Shown one piece after another: positions 1 to 14,465 of a DNA stretch of 64,000 nt. The stretch covers positions 930,001-994,000 of the forward strand of contig CAJNOI010000005.1 of NCBI GenBank assembly GCA_905250115.1, given 5' to 3'. Every line of letters begins with the position of its first letter. Positions within the stretch are counted from its first letter, which is position 1. The DNA is from Adineta steineri. Lineage: Eukaryota; Rotifera; Eurotatoria; Adinetida; Adinetidae. The notes below the pieces were generated by a model. The model saw only the letters and a list, made by a program, of their open reading frames with translations, was not told the DNA's origin and ran no database searches. The translations under genes were made by a program, and so were the position numbers.

Positions 1-2624
1 CATTGATTAATTACCTCGGGAATATATATGTGACTAATATTTAAAAACAAAGAAATATAAATATTCATACAGCACTTGAAGACATTAGTAAAACTGATAG
101 TTCTTTCTCGAATATTGCACTCAATATCATAGCGGATGGTACGATTTAAATCTTAGTGTAACATTGCTTGAAGGTATAATTTATTATACTACTAACAAAA
201 TATTTACAAGATAAACTGCAAAATAAGAGCTGATTTATCTATATTATTTCTAGAAAAAACTAAAGATATGTAAATATGAGTAAAGCTAAAAGCAATATAC
301 AAAGTTTTTAATCAGAGTTGTTGGTAAATAAATCATTACATTACAACCTATTTCATACATGGTATTTTATCATCATATAAAAATCTGAAATTAGTGAATT
401 ATTTCGATTGAACGAGATATTGTATTCAAAACTCACAATTTTCCATCAGAAATATTAATTAAGAACATAAAAACTTACTCCTCATATATTTTAAATTATA
501 TCGTCTAATAAATAGTTTGAAATACATTGTAATTATAAAGAAGAGAAAATAAATAATTTTACATCTTCATATCTTCTATATAACACATGTCACTAATCAT
601 TGAATATATCAGTCTGACCTTGTGCTTTCAATTCTGTCAAGAATATTTGCTATTCATATATCAATTGTTACTCAATAATACCAATTTTTATTATATAACA
701 AATCAATTTATTTAATTAATGAAAACATTTTCACTAGATTTAATAATAATAAATATTAGTTAATTGTTAAAATAGTATTTATTATAATTCTCTTTCTCGT
801 AGAGAAGAGTCCAGCAAATATAAATTGTTTGTTTGCTTGTGTGTCTGCGGGGTCAAAAAAAACATCGAAGACCAATTTTTCAGAAAAGACATTTCTAGAG
901 GTATTTCGATTCAGGGACTTCGAATCTGATGTTAGTGTTTGTAAATTATATAAGCAAAAGGTCCCGCAGCATTGTAGAACATCATTTCTACGGGAAAGAG
1001 CTAAGCGAGTCGTTAGAAGAGCGTTACTTGTAGATAGATGTTAAGAAAAAGAAATAGTAATGAAAAATCATCTCGTACTAAATATTGAAACATAAGAAGA
1101 CGGATATAAATGATACATATTATTATTGAAAAAAACTTTATATATTGTTCTTCGTTAATGTCAAGTAACAGCTGCATTAGCATATTTTTTACGTTATTCT
1201 ATAAATCGTTCTCTTGTCTTTATTATGAATCTTTCATTATTTCTATAAATATTAATCTTCTGACAGCAATCATATTTGTCTTATTTCAATTATCATCATG
1301 TTAATATTATTTATCTGTTTCAATATCTTAAATATATTGATATACACAAAATCGATCTATTTATAGGTTATATGAGTATAATTAGATAATTCATGTTCAA
1401 TAATAATATTAAATAAATACAGTTACATAAATTCAATTAATCGAAGCAAGAATTTATATTGAGCATAAATCTTAATTGAGATTCTTCTGTTTTTTCTTCT
1501 TCTTAATGATAGAAACAAGCTAAAGGTCAAAAAAATAAATGCTGGCGCTTGATGATTGAATAGGCATCAATGCTGTAGTTGGAATTGTCTTTACATACCA
1601 TAAGAAGCATCATAGAAATATAGAATATAATACAAGAAAACAATCGAACGCCTAAGGCAAGCGACAATAATCATTGTGTCAATTAGAAACAGTATTTGGA
1701 ACGTACAATTATATATAAATAAGTAAGGCAAATGAGTAATGAGAAGGCGAGATAACATTATATATATATATATAATCTGTCGAATTTAAATCAAATGTTT
1801 ACATTAGTAGAAATGGATCTGATCATTAATACCACTTGACAAAAGATCTGCCATTCTTAACATTTGTTTTTCTTTTGTTTTGTTTTAAAGTGTTCATATG
1901 AGTAATATTTTGTTTTTAGTTAGTGAATACATACAATAAATAGTTGAGTCAATGACAATGAATAGTGATGAATGTATGACAGTAACATTCGTCAGGTATC
2001 ACTGAAGTATTTTCAGCATTATTAATCTTCTTTTATCCGAACAAAAAAACTGCATATACATATTGTCGACTGTGTTCTTTTTTCTTTTTCTCCTCCTTCT
2101 AATATAGTACAGAATTTGTCTTGTTAGCTTTTTCCTGTAAAAGAAGGAAGAAACTTGCTTAACATCAGACCATTACTTCTATCTTTTCTCTTATTCTCTC
2201 TATCGTATGAAGACAACATGAGAGAAAAATATTCTGTGTATATTTTTATAGAGTTATGTTCTAGCGTATCGTCATTACAGATATCATTTGTACATCGGGC
2301 ATAGAGAAAAATTTTTTGCCAATAGTAATGAAAGGTAGTAAGTATAGTGTAAATTCAGTTTCAATTATTATTAATAAAGTAGAGCAAATATATGAAATTG
2401 TTGTTTTTTGTTTGTTTATTTAAGATTGTTTTCTGCTCTTTTACCTCGTTTATGTAAACAGTATATAAATTCTGTCGCATGTTCTAACATTACCATTTTC
2501 TATTTCAACGTTGACAAAGAAGTTGTATCTGGACTATTATTATTCTTGTCTAATATATTCTATATATACATATAAAGAAACTAACTTAGAATAAATCATT
2601 GTGACCATAATAAACACTGTAATT
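1..2624. other. AT-rich intergenic DNA, no supported gene
   Basis: No splice-linked or family-recognisable coding sequence is visible. The one stretch that differs from its surroundings is about 800-1045: it is richer in G+C and open for 71 codons on the plus strand from a TTG at 829, with no recognisable domain. A second open frame at 1110-1304 is low-complexity. Short AT runs are scattered through the region, for example near 1760. The right end should hold the promoter of the four-TM gene at 2625. Confidence 0.5.
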
Positions 2625-3669
2625 ATGAATAATCATAATGGAAAAAACAGTATGATAACAACCGTAGCAACTGTTTCGGCTGCATCAGCAGTTATTCAAC
2701 GAAATGTCCAAATTATGCGTATTACACTGGCTCTAACAGTTCTTTCATTTATTACTTTTTCAATTGCACTTACATCAAGTTATTGGGTAGTTATCACTTA
2801 TCCACCTGAATTCTTGGCAGTAAGACAGAATCTATTTATTGTTCGAACTACTTATGGCATCATTTGGGAATGTGCGCTGAGTAGACCAACAAAAACTTCT
2901 ATGTATGGTACGTATTGATTACTTGTATCTTAATATTCAGATGTTACCAATCAAATTGTTTGAATATCAGGGGGTATGACATGTTGTCGACACTTTTCTT
3001 CTACGAGACTTATTCAGATGCACATGATATTTTATTAAGAACATATATATCTATATATACATATGTATAATATTTATAATATTATCTTATATAGAAAATC
3101 GATGTGATTATCATCCAAATCAAGTACATAATACATCTTCACTAGCTGACCAAACACTTGTTGGTATGATTTATTTTATTTGAAATTTTTCTGAAAGAAA
3201 AAAAAAGCTATTTTATTATAGGCATGGTTCGTACAATGATGTCATTTAGTGCTATTCATATTTTACTCTTAATTATTACATTTATTTGTGGTTTATATAG
3301 TATTCGTGAATATCGATATACATATAAACGATTAACAGGCATGATTTATATACTTACTGGTAAATAAGAAAAAGATTTCAATCAATTATTTTTAATTATT
3401 TATATAATTTAGCTGCTTCTCTTCTCGTTTGTATCGAAGTATTAAGTACAATATTTCGTCATGCTAGTGAACATTTACCTGAAATTTATCCAAAAGGTAC
3501 CAAACATTCATTTGGTATTTGTTATATTCTTGCTTGGCTGATTTTTATTCTATTACTTACTTCATCTCTAGCCTTTTTTGTCTGTAGTAAAAAACGAAAA
3601 GGTGCATTTGATGAAGCTACAGAAGAAGAAGCTTTGGCAAATGTACCTGTTACTCTAGGTCGTATTTAA
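2625..3669 (+). CDS. Claudin/PMP22/EMP-type four-transmembrane protein
   Basis: Four exons (2625-2907, 3095-3163, 3222-3359, 3413-3669) join in frame to 248 aa. There are four hydrophobic segments, at about residues 27-47, 120-140, 158-180 and 196-220, with a short N-terminus and a charged cytosolic tail. The first extracellular loop has a tryptophan after TM1 (SSYW) and then the claudin-superfamily pattern GIIWECA followed by a second cysteine in RCDYH. That W-x-C-C layout is what places it in the claudin/PMP22/EMP/voltage-gated calcium-channel gamma superfamily, which acts in cell-cell junctions or channel regulation at the plasma membrane. I cannot assign a subfamily. The ATG at 2625 is preferred; a GTG at 2601 extends the frame but is not a likely animal start. 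All introns are phase 1 and short (58-187 bp). Confidence 0.85.
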
Positions 3670-6600
3670 ATTGAAAGAAAAACAATATTATTCCATTCAA
3701 TATTCAATTACTTTCAGAACGTATACGAATGAATTAATTTTTGTTTTCTTTATTGCTCTTTTTTTTCTGTGTAATAACGTGTTTGTTGCTTAGTTAAATA
3801 TAATTGAAAACGTATTTATATCGCACGCACTCTTTCTTAATTGTATATTTGCACGATTATTTATTTACAATAGAAATAATTGAATGTTAAATCTATTGTC
3901 TTACATTAACTTATCAGCTAAAAAATTGAAGATAGTACATAAATACTAGTAGTATTATATCAATAATAAATATTCATTTGGATGTTTAAAAAGCTGCTAG
4001 TCGTTTTTAAAGAAAATTTTTGATAGCAAATCAATATTATACTATAACTAATGTAAATATTTACAGTTATCATATCTTTATGATGCCAGACTATTTTTAC
4101 ATAAAAGAAGTTTTTTGATAGAGACGTGTACAAACTACGACAATGTTATTGAAGAGAATCATGACGTAATTTTCATAGTATTGAAACCTGTGTATGAATG
4201 TGCAAACATCAGATTTATTATAGGTCAACTTGAAGATATTACATATCTTGTTGTAATGAGAGTAGGCTTAAAATAATATTTCAAAACAACAAGATAATAG
4301 CTTATAGTAATATCGATGTTGACAAGGATTGCAAAGCATCAAGTAACAACATTTCTATTAAACATCATTCCAAAAATAATTGTCCAAACTCACGTACTCA
4401 ACTTTTTCCTGAATAAAAATTTTTTTTTTACAAAAAAAAATCTAATTATTTAGTTTATCTGAAAAGAAAATAAAAGTTTAAATAGTGTTTTTCATTTTTA
4501 GAAGATTGCATTAGTTCAATCAAATTACTAAATCATTTTTTTCTTCATCTTACAATAATTAAATTATTACAATTTTGATAAACTATATTTCGTCTTTGTT
4601 GATCAGAAGATTATTGTTACATTTTTTTGAAGAAAAAAAAAACATCGTCAAGTTCATCAACATACCAAAAAGGAAGAACTATATCTTATGTCATTCCAAT
4701 GCATGACCCTTGAGATTATAAATATACATTCATAATAATAATACATGACGATAGAGCCTATCAGCAATCAATCTCATTGATGCAAATAGAAATATGAAAC
4801 ACGTATAATCTGAAGATGCAATTAATATCTTATACTCGATTACTTAGAAATTACTTTCATAGTATTAAATGCTTCAGGAATGTAAATATAAATGAGTAGT
4901 ACATCGAAAAGTAAAAAAATAGTAGCATAAAACTCTACTATCAAGTACCTGTAATATCATTTGTTTGCCAATGAATATGTAAGCTATCAAATATTCTATG
5001 TAGGGTTTTAGATCATTTCATTTTAACGAATGTTAGATAACTTAAATTATTTAGTAAAGAATAATAGTCATGGTTCTAAAATCCAATAGTAAACTTTTTC
5101 TTGAAAATAACACAAGTCAAACTATACTTTGTATGAATATAACTCATAGGGACGAATTTTACTCGATGTTTCTATAGAATTCTTTATTTTTTTTTTGTTA
5201 TACATAGATAGGTGATTTTTATCTATTTATCATTGGAAAATATAAGTAAACCTTATATATTAATCTCGATGATTATTATTTATCTTTGAGATTGTCAGAA
5301 AAGGTCATTTATAGTATTATGTGGTATAATCATTTCTCACAATATCAAACAAAAATGAATGGCAGATGGACTATGTTCGTACGAAGAAGTGCTAATGGCT
5401 CAGAAGAAAAAAAAGTTAGATCATCAAACATTCTCATATCTTCCTGTTCTTGTTTTGTTTAAAGCAATCAATCGATGATTAGTGGCATTCGTTTTAATTG
5501 ATTTGTTCCTAAACAAGAAAAAAAACATTGACATGTTATGTCTTTATTCAATAATCTTTTCTAAATTATCTAGTTTGATCGATCTATTTAGTCAAATATA
5601 ATAATAAAAACTACACAATATGAGGTTATAATATTGATTTTCATCAAATATATTTTCAAACGTTTAGTTGCGCACAGGTCCTTTTTAATTATTAACGGAA
5701 AGTACTTATAGTTACTTTTGACTTTTCTTTGTTTAAACAATTTTTATGATACTTCGTATGATCGACCGAACAATTATGTAATATTTTATAAAATAGTCAT
5801 TTCTACTTCCTTTTGATCTCTTCTAGCATCATACACTAAAGTGTTAATAGGCACAAGTCCTTTCTATTTTCTTTTTGTACTACTTAATTTGACAATGAAA
5901 GTATATATGTTGTAGATAAAAGTAAAAACTGTAGTGCCCGTTATATCATAAAGTGCATTGCTTTTGGCAATATATATATGCATATAAAACTGTAGAAAGG
6001 TTAATTCTGAACGAATGCTAATTATTTGATTGCTAGAACTGAGTCGAATAAACTGATTAGGCTTGCGTCAATTGACTAATGTCACAGCCTTGACAATCAA
6101 TATCTGTGTGCATACACTTGTAATGATAACATCATTTTTTTTGGTTGATAATAACGATGAGAATTCTATTTATTCTTTTTCTTTTTTTTTTTTGTCTGAT
6201 TTATTTTCAAGATTTAGCTATATCTACTCTTCTTTCCTTTTTGTTCTTGAATTGATCATTATGGAGCACGCGTCGATGAGCGAAAAAATGTAAACATCCC
6301 TTTAGTTATTATTATCATTATCTATTGCTAACGGCATGTAACAGAAAGACAACATTCAATACTTGTGGCTGTAGCTATTTGATGAACGACTATACAATGC
6401 AAAGAAAATTGCATGCCACATTTATACAAGAATGTTTGTGCCGCGTTTCATTGAGTAAAAATCTTTTCTCTTGTTCAGAATCAGCAGCTATCAATTCTTT
6501 CTTCTTTCTGCTAGCATTATCATCAAACATAAAACTTTTTTTTTTCTTTTTCTTTTCTTCTTGTTATTCTTTTCTGTGTATATTTTGTTGATTGACCATA

Positions 6601-8382
6601 TGCACGACCTCGTTCTTTACTATGATATATACAGTAGGAGACAAAAATGTAGATAGATATTGATTATCAAATAGAATTGGATCATAATAAAATTTCTTCT
6701 TCTAATTCATCTATATCTATCTATCTATCTATCTATCGATCTATTCATCTATCTAACTACTTGTACATTTAAATTACGTAAAATTCTTCTATTGACAATA
6801 TTTAAATGACATAGTAGTTCAATGTAACCATTTTGAATAATACTGGTATGAGTAAGTACCTCAAATATACTAATTATACAGGTAAAGAAAGATAATGATG
6901 ATGGAAGTAAAGGAAGCAAAGTGTATAGATGCCCTTCAGCACTATTGGTGACTGCGAATAAATACATAGAGAAAATGAAGAACATGCTTTATGGTCCGTT
7001 ATATATATATATATACACATATGTGTATATACAAAATCTTGGTCGCCTGATTCCACTCTTTTGCATATGACGTTGGCAAGGTCAGGAGGTGATAAAAAAT
7101 GATGACGAATTACTTTGCGACACACGCAGGCATTCTCTATCAGTTCATTGCTGTGCCAAGGTTGATCAGAATAAGTCGACGACAATAGAGCTAATTTCTT
7201 TTTTTCTTCTTCTTCTTACACTTTTTGTAAAATTACATCATTTATATTTACGACTGATAATTAAAGCATTGAACAGAACATAACAATGATGTTCGATGTC
7301 TTTATTTTCTTTAGACTACTATTCATTCTCAATCTGCTTCTTATATATATATATATATTTATATGTATGATAATCTTTCCGTTAAGTTACTACTTACATC
7401 ATTTTCTTTCTTTAATTCAATCGTTCTCATTACTGTTAACGGAGATTTCTCATTTTTACGTAATAATTCAACATCGTAAAATTAAGAAAAAATCTATCAG
7501 TTTTAACGATTAGAATCAACCGGCCAACGGATGAAAGAAATTAGAGAAATCAAATATTTGATAACAATTTCATTAAATGAATAAATAACCAAAACTTTCT
7601 TTTTTCTTCTTCTTCTTCTTCGTCTCCTTCTCTTTTCTTTTCTTCATACATCTTCATTTGTAGTTTATCATCAAAAAAACAATAGACAGGAAAAGAAAAA
7701 AACGAGTAAGAAAGAAACAAAGATAGATAGAAAGAAACAAAGAACACTATTATCTTCGTTAAGTACTTATACAATGTATTTTTGAGTTGTATTGTGTCTA
7801 CTTAGACACAAGCGTACAAAAAATGAATACAATAGTTATATTGATGTTCAGCAGTCCATGCATGGTCAATTGCTATGCTCATATGAATGTGCCAAACAAA
7901 AACCAGTTATCGAGTATGTCACATTGATAAAGTATTATTCGTCTTCTTTCTTCTTCTTTTTGTTGTGCACATGTATATTGAACATATTTAGTTTGACCAG
8001 TCATTCTTGATAGGAGCGTTATAAACATATTTTGTCTTTAATGGTATACTACATGACTATGCTTCTATACAAAAATCATCGTAGTTTGCCTTTGTCTAAT
8101 CTATTGCTCCCTTATGTACACATATGCATTGTATGAGATGATGTGTCAAGGAAGTTCTTCCTTTGAATCGATTGCCATGTTGATGTGATAGTTGGTGTCA
8201 TATGTCTATTTATGTCCTTTCGTTTTTTTTACATAATTCATGATGGTACAATGTTAATAAACTATCTTTTAAGTAATATATCTACTGATTTCATTGAACT
8301 AGTTTATATAGATATTTAATATTTTTACAAGAAATATTTCTTATATTTTATTTTAATTTTTTTTAGATGTAACAAGTAAATA
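3670..8382. other. 4.7-kb AT-rich intergenic region
   Basis: No supported gene. Several open frames between 6063 and 8010, on both strands, are Phe/Ser/Leu-rich translations of poly-T and CTT runs and overlap one another on opposite strands, so they are not genes. The region carries a CTAT microsatellite (6709-6756). Just before the next gene there is a poly-T tract ending in AG (about 8350-8366), a plausible cis- or trans-splice acceptor for its 5' leader. Confidence 0.6.
6709..6756. repeat. (CTAT)n tetranucleotide microsatellite
   Basis: A run of CTAT units, nearly perfect with single substitutions (for example CGAT near 6737), lies in intergenic DNA. It explains part of the reverse-strand open frames in this area. 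Confidence 0.85.
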
Positions 8383-10006
8383 ATGTACAATAATTCTCGT
8401 ATAACTCCCTATACAAATAGGTCAGCTCGTCCATTTCGTGTAGACCACAGCCGTTGGTCGCTTGATACACCGACAACTATTAATTTACCATCACATGAAC
8501 CTACAGCTGTAGAAATTTCTTCATCAGTTTATTTTCCTTATTCACAACAATCTAAACAAGTACATACACCAGACTATATTAATTGTTATCAACCATTATC
8601 ACAGTACTTATCTAATTATGATCGGCCTAAATCAACAATTATTTGTGATTCAATTTCCCAAAGTCCTTCATCATTTCATGTTAATGATCTTCGTCAACGA
8701 TATGAAACTAAAGCTGTAGTTGGTATTGTTAAACCGATGGTTCATCAACGATCCTATACTCAACTGAACAGCGATAATAATAATAATGAAAGTAAAACTT
8801 CTGACATGACATTGAACAATTTTCAGCATCATAATTCATCACGTTCATTACATCCACCAGCATCAATATCATCTTCAACATCATCTGTTATGTATCGAAT
8901 TCGTCCTACAGTATCAAACAATAATATAAATAGTCAACCACCTATTGCACCACGGCGACTTTCATCGATTAGTACCGATAAGCGTGGATCATCTCATCGT
9001 TCATCAAGAACAACATCAACATCGTCATCGATTATTGGTATTAATGAACTTTCATCACGAATATCATCACATGAAAATGAACAACAACAACAACAACAAA
9101 ATGATGAAAATACGATTATTGTTGATGTTAAACGTCTTGAAATGTTCTATGGTAGTGTTGGAACATTAGTTAAATCAGCTCGTTCAATTGCTCATCTTTA
9201 TATAACAACAACACGGCAATTAGCTAATTTTGAAGATTGGTCATGTCAACAAGTTGGTGTTCCTATATGGATTTATAATACAGTTTGTGTTTTGATATGT
9301 ATATTAAATAATAGAAATTAATTCTTTCATATAGGGTGCTAATTTAAAACGAACACGACAAGTTCGATTAATGCTTGCTCAGCCTGAAAGTTGTTTTGCC
9401 GTATGGTCAAGTTTAATATCAGATAAAGCCGAATTACGTTTACCTAAAGAAAATTACATTACATGTTGGTTACCAGAATCGAATATGCTTGCTGTATTTA
9501 AATTTGATCGTAATGATGCTTGTCGATTATTTTTTCGACATTATTATGAAATATTAGAATATGAACGACGTATGAATTTAGCAAATCCACCACCCTTACC
9601 AGCTGATAGTAGTACTCCACAACAACAACAAAAACAAAATAATAACAATAATAATAATAATAAAGAAGTTCCACGTCGTTATTCGCGTTTAAGAACAATA
9701 TCAAGTAAACAAGATAAAGAACAAGAACAACAACAATATGAATTACGTCGTTGTCGAAGTTTATCAAAAATTCGTACAGTTAAAAAATCAGATATATCAG
9801 GACCAATTAATTTTGAACATATTAATCATGTAAGTAATGGATCTAATCAACAAAAACAACGACCATTATCAGGTTCAATAACACTTCGTTCGTTACATGC
9901 TTCTATGTCACATTTACCTAATAGTGGTACAATAACTGAACGAATTTTGAATCAAAAAAAGAAACGTGCTTCAGCTTATTTTGAACCACGAACAACAGCA
10001 GTTTAA
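8383..10006 (+). CDS. Unrecognised 523-aa protein with a conserved central block
   Basis: Two exons (8383-9282 and 9335-10006) with one 52-bp phase-0 intron give 523 aa. The N-terminal 240 residues are Ser/Gln/Asn-rich and probably disordered. The central part (about 243-385) looks folded: it contains VKRLEMFYGSVGTLVKSAR, a Trp-containing stretch FEDWSCQQVGVPIWIYN that runs across the splice junction, then QVRLMLAQPESCFAVW and YITCWLPESNMLAVFKFD. The alternating pattern could be a PH/EVH1-like beta domain, but this is speculation. The C-terminal third is again low-complexity, with Gln and Asn runs and Arg/Ser-rich patches. I do not recognise a family. The start at 8383 follows a TTTTAG acceptor-like site by 16 bases. 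Confidence 0.8.
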
Positions 10007-13000
10007 CAAGTGATTATTTTTCTCAAGCATCGTTTTTGTTTAACAAATTTTTTAATAAACGATAGAATATGTAAAGCTTATTTTTTGTGTTAAGTATATA
10101 TAATATATACATATATATATCAGTTAGATACATCGAAGGAAAACTTTATTTTCTTGATGATAATTGATTTTTATGTTTAATTTTAAAAGAATATTTGTTT
10201 TTGTAGAATATTAACTCTGATATTTGTAAGAGTTTTATGTAAAATATATTTCATGAACAGATTATATATGCTTTTTAAAAAATAGATGTTTAGATATGTA
10301 CTGATGAAGATGTCTATTTATAAAGATAAAATAAGGCTAAAGATTATTGTATTACGTTAGTCCAATGACAGAAGATAAATATGTAATCTTGAAACTTTTA
10401 GACGTGCTCATAGATGAGAAAATAACATTATTAAAAATACTTGTGTAGCATTGGCATGTTTAAATAATGAGCATCTTAATGAAGACTATTTTGTTTTAAA
10501 ACAAAAGTTTCTTCTTATTTTCAAATACGTAAGTAATACTTATAGAACTTATGTCAGGTCTAATTGACCTTTAGGTAAAAAAATTTCTATTGTGATTCTT
10601 AAAACCTTAAAGTTTCTTAAATCAACTTCTTTTTTACCTTGATTCATGAAAAATTTGGAGATTATATCATATTCAAGTGAACTTTTAGGTATCATACATC
10701 AATAATCAATAGACCTTTCTTATGTTGAAATAAAAACTGACTATCTAAATTATGTACAAAATTTTCTTGAATAAAATTTATATATATATATTAATCATTG
10801 TTTATATGACTTCTAAAAGATTTTATCTAAGAAAATATTCAATTATTAAAAATGATCGCGTCTTAATTAGGACAAAACAATCATTGATGAATTACGCCAT
10901 CTGTCAATCTTTAGCATCTATAGGCAAACAGCTGAGTTCAATCAATTAGATTGTATTGCTGAAGAAGAAATTAATGACAAATAGATATTATGTACACATT
11001 TGCTCTCATTTAATAATATCTATCTAAAATTTTGGTTCAATTTCAATTATTTCTCAAGTTGTTATATATATATATCTAACTTTCTTCAAATATAAAACTA
11101 ATCTGATTTTATCAAAAATCGTTAAACTAATGTTTTGATATATTACAATTTATCTGCTTGAGAATTTTGCAAAATTCGTCAATATGTTTGATATATAATT
11201 CTTTCGAAAATAAATTATTGATTTAGAAAAAATGTTGAAATCTGTTCGATGATTTTAGTTAATTAACTTTTGTAGTGATTGTATGTATATTTATGATTGT
11301 CTATTACGTATTCTTTCATTGATCTCATAAAATCATGTTTATGATGATGTCATTTTATAATAATTTATTCTTTGATAAATCATTTTAATGGGCAATGTCC
11401 ATATTAGATCATATCTTTGTCAAACATACTAACATTTAATATTTGATTTTTTATTTTACATTGAATCATGTTAAGTGATGGTCAATATTGAAGTGTGCGA
11501 AAAGAAGTTCATTATAAAAAACGATAATGCCCTTGACTTCACCCATATATAACTACATGATGTCGACATTTGTGTTCACTCTCATTTTCTCTTTTTTTTT
11601 TTTTTGTATTCATCTGTAATCGACACCGACAGGCTGCTACTCTTATTCTCTCGTTTTTTTTCTTTTTCTTACGAAAGGCCATTGGCGTTCAATGTAATGC
11701 CCGCACGAGTGCGTTTGCATTTGCGTAGATTACGTGATTAGTTTGCTTCTGTCTTTATCCTCTCACTATATCCTATGCGCGTGTGTGTGTGTGTGTGTGT
11801 TTGTTGAGTTGTCCTTCGCATTTGTGCGTCAACGTCGGACGAGTAGATCAGTATGAAGAGAAAAAACCGGGAGGAAAAAAAGTTTTGCTCGTCCGCCATT
11901 ACTTAGACTCTTATTGCGTTCAAGACACTGGGCGGCTGGTGCGTTATGTGTGTATGCATGTGCGTGTATGTTGTCGCCGTCATCGAAGACCGAAAGGCAT
12001 TGAGTAAAGTAAGAAAAAGAAAGGAGAGAAAACAGAGACAGACATGCAAAGCAAGGCTATAGAAGGTGTCCCCGTCGTGCACATGCGCTTAGTTGCATTG
12101 CTCGGTCTTGATATTTCTCTCTCTATCTTTCTTCGCTTGTGTTGGTCGAGCCTTCCCTTTTCCTCTCTCTCGCTCGCTCGCTCGCTCGTTCGACTCATGT
12201 TGATTTAATCTACATGGATTACTTCACCATTGCTATCGACCATCGGCGTGGTTGAAGAAAAAGAAAAAAAAAAGAGTAAGAAGAAAAAGAGCACGAGTTG
12301 CACATACAAAAGGCCAACTAGATCGGGCAACAAGGCCAATCAAACAGTGAATCGAAGGAGAAGGTAATTTCTCTTTCATCATCGTTATTATGTCCGTTCG
12401 TTGAAGCGTTTTCTTTATTTTTTTCTTAATAAGCAACAAATATTCTTTAATAAGAAATGTAATGATATTTTATATACATCTTCTTGTCGGTCATTTTGAC
12501 CTTGATAGTATATATTTTAGAATTCTATCAAAGAACATTATGAGATATAGATGTATATACATATATATATGAATACGCATGGAATATAATACACATCTAA
12601 TCATGCATACTCAACACGTTTTCGATGGACGTGCTGTATGCTCTCGAAAATCTGACGACGACGACAATGATGATGATGATCATCATCATGAAAGAAAATG
12701 GGTTGTTGTTACATTGTATGTCGCTGTCGTTGGTCTTTTCATGGAGAAAAAGAAGAACGGCAAAAAAAAATCGGGTGGTAGTAAGAAGAACAGACAACGT
12801 TATGTGGCTGGACAAACCAGATGTTGCATACAACGCAAAAAAGAGAGCGAGAGAGAAATGTAATGCGAGAAAGGAAGAAGAGAAGAGAACGTCGTCACCA
12901 TCACCAACCAACACCCGAACGACGACCAACGGTAAAGCATCAAATAATCGTCCGTTTGATTGTAATGCATTTTTTTTCCTCTCGTTCTTTCCATCTTCGT

Positions 13001-13246
13001 GGTGTCCTGTCCTTTTTACTCTCTTTCTCGAGCGCGCGTTTTGCTTGCCCCTCACTTCGTCTTCGCCCGTTCGCCGCTCTCAGCTCCCGCTCTGTCTTTG
13101 TCTCTCTCTCTCTCGCTCTTTCCGCACACATGCATACACACGCACACAATCAGTGTACAAGGACATAACAAAATAAGAGAGTAGAGGACAAGAGAGTAGA
13201 AGAAAGAACGTCGTCATTAACGGTCACTTCACCCACCAAATATACG

Positions 13247-13277
<31 letters not shown>

Positions 13278-14465
13278 TACATTGACGACAACGGCTACGA
13301 CTGCACTATTCAAATATATGTGCTTTAAGTATGTAACACATATCTATGTCTCAATAAGTCACATCAACATCTGACCCGATAACACATATATTATGTCTCG
13401 TCTGCAATAGCATAAGTCATCTGTTCGTTTTCTTTCGATTGATAAAATATGTATGATCTAATTGAGTTGACATTTGATAGGTTCGTATTTTTGCTAATAT
13501 TCTAAGTGAGATATGGTCTGACCCATTCAAATATCATCATTAGTATATATTTTTTTTCAGTAAAAGAAGAAATCAGTAGAAAAAAAAGAAAATAATGCAT
13601 GAAAGATGATTTAGGCCGGATGGGTAGCTCGCCTGCGGACTCCCATTTCATCAACAACCAACTATTGCAACGAACGATGATGATGATGATGGTAATGTTG
13701 TGTTGAATACCAACGCCCGAACGATTTTCTTTCTTTCTCACACTCTCTTCGTCTTCTACTACTCTTCATCCTCTTCTTATTTCTTTTCTTGTCGTCCTCC
13801 TGTCGCTTTCTCTTTTTTTTTTCTTCCATATGGCGGACATACGAGTCCGAGACGGGAGACGCCGATGTCGACGACGGGCGGGGAAAAAGAGAGAATGCGA
13901 GTAAAAGATGATTGCATGTCTAATTTACGTCATGGCGACTACGACTATATAACGTTCGCTCTTGTCCTCCTTCTCCATTCTTTCTTCGCACAACCATCAT
14001 CTAATCCAATGCGAAGGACAAGGCTATTTCTCCTTTATATATGCGCATATATGTGTGTGCATACGCTTGCATGTATATATATATATATATATGTATAGTA
14101 TATGCGTGTGTGACAGAACACTTACTCACTTGCTATTATCCAATACGGTGAACTTGTGTCCTTCTCATCGTTTACACCGGTCTATTCGTATTCATTTTAT
14201 CATCTAGTAATGCAGGATGTTATTACATGTAAAATGTAAGACAATTCTATAGAGTAAAAGAAAATTTGTTTTTACATTTAACAAAAATATATATATACAG
14301 TTCTCATAGTCGATCTCTCTTTCATTTCCTGTTACTATTGTTGTTATTGTCATTTTCCTATATTTAATATATGGACGAGATGTGCATATATGTGTATGCA
14401 TCTCTTATTCTATTGTCAATGATAATAGAGTTATATAATTCAATAAGTTATTATTTCTAGAGTGA
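10007..14465. other. Long upstream region of the BCL11 gene, CT/GT-rich
   Basis: 4.5 kb without a supported gene. The first 1.5 kb is ordinary AT-rich DNA. From about 11550 to 14150 the DNA is much richer in G+C and in CT, GT and CTCG runs (CTCG units near 12168-12188), with CpG-containing patches. The open frames here overlap on both strands and are low-complexity. I read it as the promoter and 5' untranslated region of BCL11. A TTTCTAG acceptor-like site at 14455-14461 lies 4 bases before its ATG. Confidence 0.5.
11781..11800. repeat. (GT)10 dinucleotide repeat
   Basis: Ten uninterrupted GT units follow a GCGC step in the G+C-richer region upstream of the BCL11 gene. Confidence 0.85.

Noticed and set aside
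2601..2624. GTG start extending the claudin-like protein
   Set aside because: Animal nuclear genes start at ATG, and the ATG at 2625 leaves a normal short N-terminus.
6063..8010. Several 60-100-codon open frames on both strands
   Set aside because: They overlap antisense to each other, are Phe/Ser/Leu-rich translations of poly-T, CTT and CTAT repeats, and show no splice or family support.
12579..13184. Dense overlapping open frames, up to 183 codons, on both strands
   Set aside because: At least three frames are open at once because the tract is CT- and GA-rich. None looks like a protein family; it is probably BCL11 upstream DNA.
13610..13660. tRNA-like GC-rich string (GGCCGGATGGGTAGCTCGCC)
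   Set aside because: No matching acceptor stem or T-loop (GTTCRA) is found at the right distance.
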